Shown: piece by piece, positions 57,418-64,000 of the stretch | Numbering within the stretch: position 1 is the stretch's first letter | Layout of the letters: the number at the start of each line of letters is the position of its first letter | NCBI GenBank assembly: GCA_022844205.1 | Contig: JALHMF010000003.1 | Location: forward strand, 248,001 to 312,000 | Direction of reading: 5' to 3' | From: Xanthobacteraceae bacterium | GTDB lineage: Bacteria > Pseudomonadota > Alphaproteobacteria > Rhizobiales > Xanthobacteraceae | DNA length: 64,000 nucleotides | Made by a program: the position numbers and the translations under genes | The notes under the pieces: model-generated | Told to the model about the DNA's origin: nothing | Databases searched by the model: none | What the model saw: only the letters and a program-made list of their open reading frames with translations

Positions 57418-57705
57418 TTATTCGACTACCTTCGGCACCAGATAAAATCCATCCTGCGTCTGCGGCGCATTGGAGAGCACTTTCTCCGGCACCTCTCCGT
57501 CCGTGACCTTGTCCTCGCGCATCGGCAGCTGCATCGGCGTGACCGAAGTCATCGGCTCGACACCGTCGACGTTCACTTCGTTGAGCTGTTCGGCGAATTT
57601 GAGGACCGCGTTGATCTCGCCGCGCCAGTGCGGAATCTCTTTTTCCTCGACGGCAATGCGCGCGAGGCGGGCGATGCGGCGGACGGTATCGTCGTCGACG
57701 GACAT
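57418..57705 (-). CDS. gatC: Asp-tRNA(Asn)/Glu-tRNA(Gln) amidotransferase subunit C
   Basis: A 95-residue protein, the usual length. Family pattern: [19 protein letters not shown], then [21 protein letters not shown], and [21 protein letters not shown] with FYLVPKVVE at the end. It stabilises the GatA-GatB interface. First gene of the minus-strand unit. Confidence 0.96.
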   Translation of the reverse strand: MSVDDDTVRRIARLARIAVEEKEIPHWRGEINAVLKFAEQLNEVNVDGVEPMTSVTPMQLPMREDKVTDGEVPEKVLSNAPQTQDGFYLVPKVVE

Positions 57706-57777
57706 GGATTCTTTCCTGATTTCAGCGGGCTATAGCAGAATGGCTTTCATGGCGGCAAATCTCTCCAGCTTCCTCCC

Positions 57778-57873
57778 GTCACCCTGAGGTGGCGGCCGCA
57801 GGCCGCCCTCGAAGGGTGACCGATCTGCTGTCATCCTTCGAGGCTCGCGCTTCGCGCTCGCACCTCAGGATGA
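57778..57873. repeat. Two REP-like palindromes
   Basis: Palindrome 1: GTCACCCT (57778-57785) to AGGGTGAC (57813-57820), inner GGCGGCC/GGCCGCC. Palindrome 2: TCATCCT (57831-57837) to AGGATGA (57867-57873) around GCGCTTCGCGC. The CATCCTTCGAG and CCTCAGGATGA ends recur near 58.4 and 63.15 kb, so they belong to a dispersed family. Confidence 0.85.
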
Positions 57874-57923
57874 CGGTCATCATTCCCGCGAGCGATAAAG
57901 CTCCGGGTCATCGTTCTTTCATG

Positions 57924-57951
57924 CTGCAAGTCGGATAGATCCGACTTGCAG
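57924..57951. repeat. 28-bp near-perfect inverted repeat
   Basis: Thirteen-base arms CTGCAAGTCGGAT and ATCCGACTTGCAG around AG. No gene overlaps it. It could be a factor-binding site or a hairpin in a non-coding transcript. Confidence 0.75.
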
Positions 57952-57960
57952 TGGGGAGAC

Positions 57961-58033
57961 GGAGCGCCGAAAAGCGCACGGTCTTCCGTAGTTGCCTGCT
58001 CTGCGACAAGCAGGCTTCGCCTATCGGCGCTCC
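57961..58033. other. Structured intergenic element (possible ncRNA)
   Basis: Outer arms GGAGCGCCGA (57961-57970) and TCGGCGCTCC (58024-58033) and an inner stem GCCTGCT (57994-58000) to AGCAGGC (58009-58015) could fold as a two-tier hairpin. Neither strand has a plausible gene. A compact structured RNA or a palindromic repeat are both possible; there is no known family match. Confidence 0.45.
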
Positions 58034-58195
58034 ATCGCGGCGGCTTTTGGTTCTTCGGGACCATGCTTCCGGGACCGGACAAAGCGGGTATCGCCGCCGT
58101 TGCGATGAGCTTTCACTCACCGATTCCGGCCCTCATTCCAGCCATTCAAGGCAGCGCGTCATAGTGCGCGCGGATGGTGACCCAAAGCCTCCCGG

Positions 58196-58280
58196 TGTTT
58201 CCATTGCGAATGGAAACAGCAGGCGCCGCCTCCCGCTCCGCTTGAAGAACGCCTCTAGAAGCGTCCCCGGTGAGCGGGAG
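58196..58280. other. Second structured stretch with two stems
   Basis: Hairpin TGTTTCCATT-GCG-AATGGAAACA (58196-58218) is followed by CTCCCGCT (58230-58237) pairing with AGCGGGAG (58273-58280). The whole region 57706-58511 holds no gene; besides these structures and REP palindromes, nothing else is seen. Confidence 0.45.
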
Positions 58281-58384
58281 TGATGCGGAGTTTAAGGGAG
58301 GTTCTGAGGGCGGGGATAAGTCTGAAAATGGCTTTGATCTTTCAGGAGAAATTTTTTGCGAAATGTGAATAGGCCTCCCGCCCT

Positions 58385-58479
58385 CATCCTGAGGAGGGCG
58401 CGCATGCGCCCGTCTCGAAGGATGGGGCGGCCACATGCTTCGAGATGCCCTCGCTCCGCTCGGGCTCCTCCTCAGCATG
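58385..58479. repeat. Two REP-like palindromes
   Basis: CATCCT (58385-58390) to AGGATG (58419-58424) around GGGCGCGCATGCGCCC; and CATGCT (58434-58439) to AGCATG (58474-58479). Same family as 57778-57873 and 63131-63234. Confidence 0.8.
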
Positions 58480-58511
58480 AGAGCATGAGGCCGATTGAAT
58501 TCCGGAAGGTT

Positions 58512-58604
58512 TCAAAACAACCGCGTCATCCTGAAAAAGAACGCGATCCAGAACAACATCGCGCTTAGCAGAAAATTCCCGCCGTAGCCGATCCAGGCGA
58601 TCAC
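58512..58604 (-). CDS. 30-aa membrane peptide coupled to nitronate monooxygenase
   Basis: GTG 58604-58602 overlaps the monooxygenase stop (GTGA). The product MIAWIGYGGNFLLSAMLFWI then AFFFRMTRLF is one hydrophobic span with basic end, read to TGA at 58512-58514. The four-base overlap and absence of other features favour a real, translationally coupled peptide. Function unknown. Confidence 0.55.
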   Translation of the reverse strand: MIAWIGYGGNFLLSAMLFWIAFFFRMTRLF

Positions 58605-59686
58605 GGTTGCATCCGCGCGAGCGAGCGCATCCGTTCCTGCGTTTCCGATACCAGCAAGCCTACCAGATCGCCGGCCGGCATGGCGCGTCCCAATGACGTC
58701 GCGGCACCCGACCAGAGCGGGGAGAAATCGCCGGAGCCTTCCGCTTCCGCTTTTGCACGCAAGGGTGCCAGCGCATTGGCGGGCAGCGGGAACTGCGGAA
58801 GATCATCTGAAATCGGCCCCTGCTCCCGCATGACGCGGTTGCGGATGCCGCGCGCGGGTTTGCCGGTCATCACGTTGGTCAGCGCGGTGTCTTCCGGCAG
58901 CGCGGTCTTGAGGGCCGCGCGATGCGGTTTGGAGACTTTGGATTCCGGACAATGCAGGAAGGCGGTGCCGAGTTGCACGCCCGCGGCACCCAGCGCGAAA
59001 GCCGCCGCGATCCCGCGCCCGTCCATGATGCCGCCCGCCGCCACCACCGGCACCTTCACCGCATCGACGATCAGGGGTACGAGCGCGAAGGTGCCGGCCT
59101 GTGTCGCGATGTCATCGGTCAGGAACATGCCGCGATGGCCGCCCGCCTCCACGCCCTGTGCGATGATGATGTCGGCGCCATTCGCTTCCAGATGACGCGC
59201 CTCCGCCACCGTGGTCGCGGAACAGAGCACGACGCAATCCGCCTGCTTCACGCGCTTCAGGAGACGCGGCTCCGGCAAGCCGAAATGAAAACTCGCAACT
59301 TTCGGCTTCACTTCAACGACCAGGTCGCAGAGTTCGTCGTTGAAGGCGGCGCGCTGCGGAGACGGAATCGACCTGTTCGGATCGAGACCAAGCTCTCGAT
59401 AATAAGGTGCCAGCCGGTCGCGCCAGGCGGCCTCCCGCTGGTTGTCGGGTTGCGGCGGCTTGTGGCTGAAGAAGCCAAGCATGAACGGCTTGTTCGAAAG
59501 TTCTCGAAACTTCCGCACATGCTCGCGCGCCGTCTCGGCGTTCAGCATCGCGCAGGGAATGGCGCCGAGCCCGCCTGCCTCCGCGAACGCGGCCCCCAGC
59601 TCCCAGTCCATCGCGCCGGCCATGGGTGAAAGCAGGAACGGATGTTCGATGCCGAGTAGCTGGAGAATCCGGCGGTCGGGCCACAT
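58601..59686 (-). CDS. Nitronate monooxygenase (2-nitropropane dioxygenase-like)
   Basis: A 361-residue FMN-dependent TIM-barrel protein. Motifs: LLGIEHPFLLSPMAGAMDWEL, GADIIIAQGVEAGGHRG (catalytic His context), VPVVAAGGIMDGRGIAAAFALGAAGVQLGTAFL (phosphate/FMN binding). It oxidises nitronates such as propionate 3-nitronate. Stands alone apart from the small coupled peptide. Confidence 0.9.
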   Translation of the reverse strand: MWPDRRILQLLGIEHPFLLSPMAGAMDWELGAAFAEAGGLGAIPCAMLNAETAREHVRKFRELSNKPFMLGFFSHKPPQPDNQREAAWRDRLAPYYRELGLDPNRSIPSPQRAAFNDELCDLVVEVKPKVASFHFGLPEPRLLKRVKQADCVVLCSATTVAEARHLEANGADIIIAQGVEAGGHRGMFLTDDIATQAGTFALVPLIVDAVKVPVVAAGGIMDGRGIAAAFALGAAGVQLGTAFLHCPESKVSKPHRAALKTALPEDTALTNVMTGKPARGIRNRVMREQGPISDDLPQFPLPANALAPLRAKAEAEGSGDFSPLWSGAATSLGRAMPAGDLVGLLVSETQERMRSLARMQP

Positions 59687-59708
59687 GGTCGTCTCCCCTT
59701 AATGACAT

Positions 59709-59807
59709 TGTCGTCCCGGCCGGAACGCTGCAAGGCGCGAAGAGCCGGGACCCATAGCCTCCGATTCAACGAGGTGTTTATGGGTCCCCGCTTTCGCGGG
59801 GACGACA
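59709..59807. repeat. Compound palindromic repeat
   Basis: Outer arms TGTCGTCCC (59709-59717) and GGGACGACA (59799-59807), inner CGGGACCCATA to TATGGGTCCCCG and a CCCCGC-TTTC-GCGGGG hairpin. A dispersed extragenic palindrome of a different family from the CATCCT type, between two divergent genes. Confidence 0.8.
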
Positions 59808-59834
59808 GCGTTCAGTCATGCTAACCGCTTGCCC

Positions 59835-60305
59835 ATGCCCGCCACCATTGTTGAAATATCAAGCCTGCCTTCGCTTCTGGCGAAAGATGCGCGGCTCTTT
59901 GGCCTCGATCTCGGCGAGAAAACCATCGGCATTGCGCTCTCCGATGTCCTGCGCACGATTGCGTCCCCGCTCGAAACCATCGAGCGCAGCAAATTCCGCG
60001 CCGATGCGGACAAGCTGCTTTCGCTCGCGCGCACCCATGATGTCGGCGCGCTGGTGATCGGCCTCCCGCTCAACATGGACGGCTCCGAGGGCCCGCGCGC
60101 GCAATCGACCCGCGCGTTCATCCGCAATCTCGCGCCATTGACGGACCTGCCGATCGCGCTCTGGGACGAGCGGCTCACGACCGCGGCCGTTGAGCGGACG
60201 CTGATCGAGGCGGACACTTCGCGAAAGCGCCGCGCTAGAGTCGTGGACAAGATGGCCGCCGCCTATCTTTTGCAGGGGGCGCTGGATCGATTGGGGTATG
60301 GATGA
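59835..60305 (+). CDS. ruvX: Holliday junction resolvase-like RuvX (YqgF)
   Basis: ATG 59835 ([20 protein letters not shown]), 156 residues. Signatures: [62 protein letters not shown]. Supplies the conserved acidic residues of the RNase H-like fold. Acts in 16S rRNA 5' processing and possibly in recombination. Normal neighbour of gat and pyr genes in this group. Confidence 0.95.
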   Translation: MPATIVEISSLPSLLAKDARLFGLDLGEKTIGIALSDVLRTIASPLETIERSKFRADADKLLSLARTHDVGALVIGLPLNMDGSEGPRAQSTRAFIRNLAPLTDLPIALWDERLTTAAVERTLIEADTSRKRRARVVDKMAAAYLLQGALDRLGYG

Positions 60306-60312
60306 AACTTGA

Positions 60313-60434
60313 TCTCCCTCTTCCCGCTTGCGGGGAGAGGGTCGGGGTGAGGGGAAAAAATAGACTCATGATATAGAATATAGACCCCCTCACCCGCGCC
60401 TCCGGCGCGACCTCTCCCTGCTCGGCGGGGAGAG
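60313..60434. repeat. Long inverted repeat after ruvX
   Basis: CTCCCTC/GAGAGGG hairpins at each side, with arms GGGTGAGGGG and CCCCTCACCC enclosing an AT-rich centre (60354-60382). This CTCTCCC...GGGGAGAGG palindrome family is common between genes in Hyphomicrobiales. It may also act as a terminator for ruvX. Confidence 0.8.
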
Positions 60435-60462
60435 GTTAGTTATTTGTCCGCAAACCGATCGC

Positions 60463-61398
60463 ATGCTCCCCGTCCTCGAAGCGCTCATCCCCGTCTTTCT
60501 CATCATCGCGCTCGGCGTGCTGCTGAAGCACACGCTGCTGCCGAACGTCTCCGCGTGGGAAGCATTCGAGCGGCTCACTTATTTCGTTCTATTCCCCGCG
60601 CTGCTGTTTTTAACCACCGCGACGGCGGACCTGCGGAATGTTCCGGTCGGCGCCGTGGGCGGCGCGCTGTTCGCCTCCGTGATCGTGCTCGCGGCACTGA
60701 CGCTGTTGCTGTGGCCGCTCTTGAAACGCGCCGGCATTTCCGGGCCCGCGTTCACGTCGATCTTTCAGGGCACGACGCGCTGGAACACCTATGTGGCACT
60801 TGCCATCGCCGGCGGATTGTTCGGTGTCCCCGGCATCGCGCTCACCTCGGTCGCGATCGTCGCGATGGTGCCGCTGCTGAATTTTCTCTGCGTGCTGGTG
60901 CTGGCCTGGTTCGCATCCGAAAAGGCGCCGGACGCCCGCAAGGTGCTCGACCAGCTGATCCGCAATCCGCTGATCTGGTCGGTGCTCGCCGGCATCGCTG
61001 CGAACTTCGCGGGGCTGATGCTGCCAAAAATCGCCGTGAGCTTTCTGGAAATCCTCGGCCGCGGATCGCTGACGCTGGGACTGCTCGTCGTGGGCGGCGG
61101 GCTTGACCTGAAAAAACTGATCCGGCCGAGTGCGGCCGTAGCACTTGCGGCCTTCCTGAGGCTTGCGATCATGCCCTTGATCGCGATCTCACTCGGCTGG
61201 TGGCTCGGCCTGTCCGGCACCGCCCTCACCGTGGTCGCGATCGCGTCCAGCGTGCCGACGGCACCCGGCTCCTACATCCTCGCGCGCCAGATGGGCGGCG
61301 ACGCGCCGTTGATGGCGCGGATCATCACCACGGAAACGGTGCTGGCGGCTTTGACCATTCCCCTGGCGCTAGCCGCCGCAACGATGCTGGCGCCCTGA
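60463..61398 (+). CDS. AEC-family transporter
   Basis: A 311-residue protein with ten predicted membrane segments and features of the auxin efflux carrier family: LEALIPVFLIIALGVLLKHTLLP at the start, NTYVALAIAGGLFGVPGIALTS, and VVAIASSVPTAPGSYILARQMGGD near the end. Likely exports or imports organic anions such as malate or malonate. No linked metabolic gene identifies the substrate. Confidence 0.88.
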   Translation: MLPVLEALIPVFLIIALGVLLKHTLLPNVSAWEAFERLTYFVLFPALLFLTTATADLRNVPVGAVGGALFASVIVLAALTLLLWPLLKRAGISGPAFTSIFQGTTRWNTYVALAIAGGLFGVPGIALTSVAIVAMVPLLNFLCVLVLAWFASEKAPDARKVLDQLIRNPLIWSVLAGIAANFAGLMLPKIAVSFLEILGRGSLTLGLLVVGGGLDLKKLIRPSAAVALAAFLRLAIMPLIAISLGWWLGLSGTALTVVAIASSVPTAPGSYILARQMGGDAPLMARIITTETVLAALTIPLALAAATMLAP

Positions 61399-61461
61399 AC
61401 AGCGAACGGCGGGCTTGCGCCCGCCGTTGCCTCGTAGCCTCGACTGCCAATCCTCGAGTGA

Positions 61462-61791
61462 TCAGCAGTAATCGTAATAGCCCTGACCGCGATACGGTCC
61501 GGTCTGCACCCAGCAACGCCGCGGGGCCTGGCGATAGGCCGGATAGTAGCCGCCGCCATAATAGTACGGTGCGGCCAACGCAGCGCCGAGCGCTACGCCG
61601 CCAAGCCCGTAGGCCCAGTAACGACCACGATGACGATGACGGACTTCCGTCACGTCGCTGACGTTCGCGGACTTCAGCGCTTCGCCGACGCCCGCGCCCA
61701 TCGGGGCCGCGATCGAAGCGGAAGGCACGCTTGCCGCAAGCACGGCAGCGAAACCAAGGGCGGTGGCGGATATCAGAAACTTCGATTTCAT
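61462..61791 (-). CDS. BA14K-family secreted protein
   Basis: ATG 61791 (MKSKFLISATALGFAAVLAA) with a signal peptide to about residue 29. The 109-residue product has a membrane-like GLGGVALGAALAAP and the family ending APRRCWVQTGPYRGQGYYDYC. BA14K-like proteins are immunogenic surface or lectin-like proteins described first in Brucella. It is likely surface-exposed. Confidence 0.87.
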   Translation of the reverse strand: MKSKFLISATALGFAAVLAASVPSASIAAPMGAGVGEALKSANVSDVTEVRHRHRGRYWAYGLGGVALGAALAAPYYYGGGYYPAYRQAPRRCWVQTGPYRGQGYYDYC

Positions 61792-62167
61792 GTGAACCTC
61801 GCTTTTCGCGCACGGATGTCTTGGACGGATATCGATTGGGGGATAATCGCCGTCCCCCACTGAATGTTCCCTGAATGGAATGCGGCGCTGCGGTGGCAGA
61901 GGATGGTTAATGTGCAGTCTGTGGGCCGGAACACGTTCCATTACGAATTTGTAAGCTGGCTAACGAAGCGGGGAAACGCCCAAGGCAAATCGCGACGCGG
62001 CCTGCCGGGCCGCTCGGCCCTCGCGATTGGTCGGGAAACGGATCAGCCTTTCGTTACGGGCGGGGCGGGCTTGGTTAATCCGCCTGAATTCGTCACAGGA
62101 AATTTGCACAACGCCCAAACGCCCGCTTGCGGAGTCGGGCGTCGAGGTCTAACCAGTCGCTTTCAGG
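61792..62167. other. Intergenic region upstream of pyrB
   Basis: No gene-like frame. It must contain the divergent promoters of the BA14K gene and pyrB. A hairpin ACGCCCG (62119-62125) to CGGGCGT (62136-62142) lies 26 bases before the pyrB start and could affect pyrB translation or attenuation. No known leader motif is recognised. Confidence 0.5.
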
Positions 62168-63121
62168 ATGAACATTCGAACGACAGCCGGATTCACGCTG
62201 AGCCAGAAGCACCTGCTCGGCATTGAAGGGCTATCGGCTGGCGATATCACCGGCCTCCTCGACCTTTCCGAAGAATTCGTCGAACTGAACCGCCGGGTCG
62301 AGAAGAAGACCGCGACGCTGCGCGGGCGAACCCAGATCAACCTGTTCTTCGAGTCCTCCACCCGCACGCAGGCGAGTTTCGAAATCGCGGGCAAGCGCCT
62401 CGGCGCCGACGTCATGAACATGTCGGTCGCCTCCTCCTCCATGCGCAAGGGCGAAACGCTGCTCGACACCGCGGCCACCCTGAACGCCATGCACCCCGAC
62501 CTGATCGTGGTGCGGCATCACGCTTCCGGCGCGGTGGAACTGCTCTCGCAAAAAGTGGAATGCTCGGTCATCAATGCCGGCGACGGCGCGCACGAACACC
62601 CGACCCAGGCGCTGCTCGACGCCCTCACCATCCGCCGCAACAAGGGCGAGCTTTCAAGGCTGACGGTCGCGATCTGCGGCGACATCATGCACAGCCGCGT
62701 CGCCCGCTCGAATATCCTGCTCCTGAACACGATGGGGACGCGCGTGCGGGTCGTGGCGCCGACGACGCTCCTCCCCGCGCACATCGAACGGCTCGGCGTC
62801 GAGGTTCACCGCGACATGCGCGAGGGCCTGCGCGGGGCCGACATCGTGATGATGCTGCGCCTGCAGCGCGAACGCATGAGCGGCTCGCTCATTCCCTCGT
62901 CCAAGGAATATTTCCACTACTACGGCCTCGATACCACCAAGCTGAAATTCGCCAAGCCCGACGCGCTCGTGATGCACCCCGGCCCGATGAACCGTGGCGT
63001 CGAGATCGACAGCGCGGTCGCCGACGGCGCGCAATCGCTCATTCAGGAACAGGTCGAAATGGGCGTCGCCGTCCGCATGGCGGTGCTGGAAGCGCTCGCG
63101 CGGAATTTGCCGAATGCGTGA
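62168..63121 (+). CDS. pyrB: Aspartate carbamoyltransferase catalytic subunit
   Basis: A 317-residue ATCase. Motifs: [23 protein letters not shown] (carbamoyl phosphate STRT), [31 protein letters not shown], and [15 protein letters not shown] (aspartate binding). Makes N-carbamoyl-aspartate in pyrimidine synthesis. The following dihydroorotase-like gene belongs to the same unit, across a 104-bp palindrome. Confidence 0.97.
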   Translation: MNIRTTAGFTLSQKHLLGIEGLSAGDITGLLDLSEEFVELNRRVEKKTATLRGRTQINLFFESSTRTQASFEIAGKRLGADVMNMSVASSSMRKGETLLDTAATLNAMHPDLIVVRHHASGAVELLSQKVECSVINAGDGAHEHPTQALLDALTIRRNKGELSRLTVAICGDIMHSRVARSNILLLNTMGTRVRVVAPTTLLPAHIERLGVEVHRDMREGLRGADIVMMLRLQRERMSGSLIPSSKEYFHYYGLDTTKLKFAKPDALVMHPGPMNRGVEIDSAVADGAQSLIQEQVEMGVAVRMAVLEALARNLPNA

Positions 63122-63130
63122 GTCCTTCTA

Positions 63131-63234
63131 TGCGCGCTCATCCTTCGAGACGTGCCGCCGCCCTCATCCTGAGGAGCGAGCGAAGCGAGCGTCTCGAAGG
63201 ATCGGCGGCGGCACTCCTCAGGATGAGGCGCGCA
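63131..63234. repeat. 104-bp compound palindrome between pyrB and pyrC
   Basis: Outer arms TGCGCGCTCATCCT (63131-63144) and AGGATGAGGCGCGCA end (63220-63234), with nested GTGCCGCCGCC/GGCGGCGGCAC and CTCGCTT/AAGCGAG stems. It is the two-fold form of the CATCCT REP-like family. It could shape mRNA stability within the pyr operon. Confidence 0.88.
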
Positions 63235-63324
63235 ATGCCTGACGCCCTCACGCTCGGCATGTTCTACGCGCTGACCTGGTTCTGGCGCGGCGTGTTCCAG
63301 TCGGGCCTGGACCGGGGAAACTGA
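63235..63324 (+). CDS. Possible 29-aa peptide between pyrB and pyrC
   Basis: ATG 63235 directly follows the palindrome. The product MPDALTLGMFYALTWFWRGV then FQSGLDRGN is short and aromatic-rich. It ends one base before the pyrC start at 63326. It could be a leader peptide or a chance frame. Confidence 0.35.
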   Translation: MPDALTLGMFYALTWFWRGVFQSGLDRGN

Positions 63325-63325
63325 A

Positions 63326-64000
63326 ATGGTGTCTGACCGCCGCCCGATCCTGCTGACGAACGCGCGCGTGATCGATCCCTCGCGCGATCTCGACCAGACC
63401 GGCGACGTGCTGATCGCCGATGGCGTGATCAAGGAAGCCGGGAAGAACATCCGCTCGGCGGGCGTGCCCGAGGGCGCCGAGGTGATCGATTGTTCCGATC
63501 TCGTCGTCGCACCGGGCCTTGTCGATATGCGCGCCTTCATCGGCGAGCCGGGCGCCGAGCATCGCGAAACGCTCGCCTCCGCAAGTCTTGCGGCCGCGGC
63601 CGGCGGCGTCACCACGGTCGTCTGCCAGCCGGAGACCGATCCGCCGATCGACGATCCGGCGACGGTGGATTTCGTGATCCGGCGCGCACGCGACACCGCC
63701 ATCGTCCACATTCATCCGATGGCGGCACTGACGAAAAAGCTCGAAGGCAAGGAGATGACCGAGTTCGGCCTCCTGCGTTCGGCGGGGGCCGTCGCCTTCA
63801 CCGACGGCATGAAGAGCGTGATGAACGCACAGGTGTTCCGCCGCGCCCTCATCTACGCCGCCGATTTCGATGCACTCATCGTTCACCACACGGAAGATAC
63901 GAATTTGGTCGGCGACGGCGTGATGAACGAAGGCGAGTATGCAGCGCGCCTCGGCCTGCTTGGCATTCCCACCGCATCGGAAACGATCATGCTGGAACGC
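63326..64000 (+). CDS. pyrC: Dihydroorotase-like protein, probably non-catalytic (runs off right edge)
   Basis: The first 225 residues are visible. The fold matches type I dihydroorotases: ILLTNARVIDPSRDLDQTGDVLIADG, then VVAPGLVDMRAFIGEPGAEHRE. The usual DxHxHxRxPG zinc motif is here DMRAFIGEPG, so the two N-terminal His ligands are absent. Downstream GGVTTVVCQPETDPPID, HPMAALTKKLEGKEMTEFG and VHHTEDTNLVGDGVMNEGEYA follow alphaproteobacterial PyrC relatives. Such forms in other bacteria (pseudo-DHOase, PyrC') support ATCase assembly. Confidence 0.88.
   Translation, partial: MVSDRRPILLTNARVIDPSRDLDQTGDVLIADGVIKEAGKNIRSAGVPEGAEVIDCSDLVVAPGLVDMRAFIGEPGAEHRETLASASLAAAAGGVTTVVCQPETDPPIDDPATVDFVIRRARDTAIVHIHPMAALTKKLEGKEMTEFGLLRSAGAVAFTDGMKSVMNAQVFRRALIYAADFDALIVHHTEDTNLVGDGVMNEGEYAARLGLLGIPTASETIMLER

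Noticed and set aside
57831-58164. Short frames in the repeat-rich gap
   Set aside because: They run through palindromes and hairpins, and products have no consistent coding character.
60444-61106. Plus-strand frame overlapping the AEC transporter start
   Set aside because: Arg-rich +1 shadow of the transporter.
1-64000. Search for rRNA, intact tRNA, insertion sequences, reverse transcriptase, toxin-antitoxin or CBASS-type defence genes
   Set aside because: None could be recognised by eye; only degenerate tRNA-like ends and orphan methylases were found.

Overview
The window is GC-rich alphaproteobacterial DNA, most likely from a Hyphomicrobiales (Rhizobiales) genome of the Bradyrhizobium/Afipia/Xanthobacteraceae type. 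The right third carries the chromosomal genes gatC, gatA, gatB, ruvX, pyrB and pyrC, a BA14K-family protein and several families of palindromic intergenic repeats typical of that group. The left 39.8 kb is a siphovirus-like prophage whose left end lies outside the window.

Prophage, about 1-39790. Nearly all genes run on the minus strand, so in order of transcription they read right to left. The regulatory switch (37.2-38.3 kb) has a Cro/YdaS-like protein divergent from an XRE repressor, with repeated ACTTTCCTTTAA-type palindromes between and beyond them. A few small plus-strand genes lie to its right (38.3-39.7 kb). The minus-strand early operon (28.5-37.1 kb) encodes a GapR-like DUF2312 protein, a ParB/MT-A70 fusion, DUF4031, DUF5131 (Gp37/Gp68) and ASCH-like proteins, a replication-type winged-helix protein and a NusG paralogue. 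A hairpin at 28.43 kb separates it from the late operon: ParB-methyltransferase, terminase, portal, S49 protease, scaffold, decoration protein, Mu gpT-like capsid, head-tail connectors, tail tube, frameshifted tail chaperone, tape measure, tail tip, fibres, then the lysis genes. An inverted two-gene cargo (HTTM-like membrane protein plus DCC-family thiol oxidoreductase, 3840-5896) sits inside the tail-fibre module.

Accessory segment, about 39.8-46.5 kb. A 316-bp direct repeat (39795-40110 and 42921-43237) flanks an excisionase-like gene, a universal stress protein and an APC permease. Next comes a MarR-controlled unit (membrane protein, cytochrome b561, ABM monooxygenase) with a near-perfect operator. 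Degenerate tRNA-Ser-like 3' ends at 42.9 and 45.08 kb suggest successive integrations at a tRNA end. An AT-rich GFA-family gene, an amphi-Trp protein and a Sel1-repeat protein follow.

Chromosomal backbone, about 47-64 kb. A PsiF-like secreted protein; an ECF sigma/anti-sigma pair divergent from a secreted DUF4394 protein; a GT39-like membrane glycosyltransferase; gatB; four small membrane proteins; lrgB/lrgA; an NTF2-like protein; gatA; gatC; a repeat-rich, structured intergenic stretch (57.7-58.5 kb); nitronate monooxygenase with a coupled 30-residue membrane peptide; ruvX; an AEC transporter; a BA14K protein; pyrB; and a dihydroorotase-like gene, cut by the window edge, that lacks the usual N-terminal zinc ligands.

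All assignments come from reading the translated sequence by eye. No database search, alignment or composition calculation was run.
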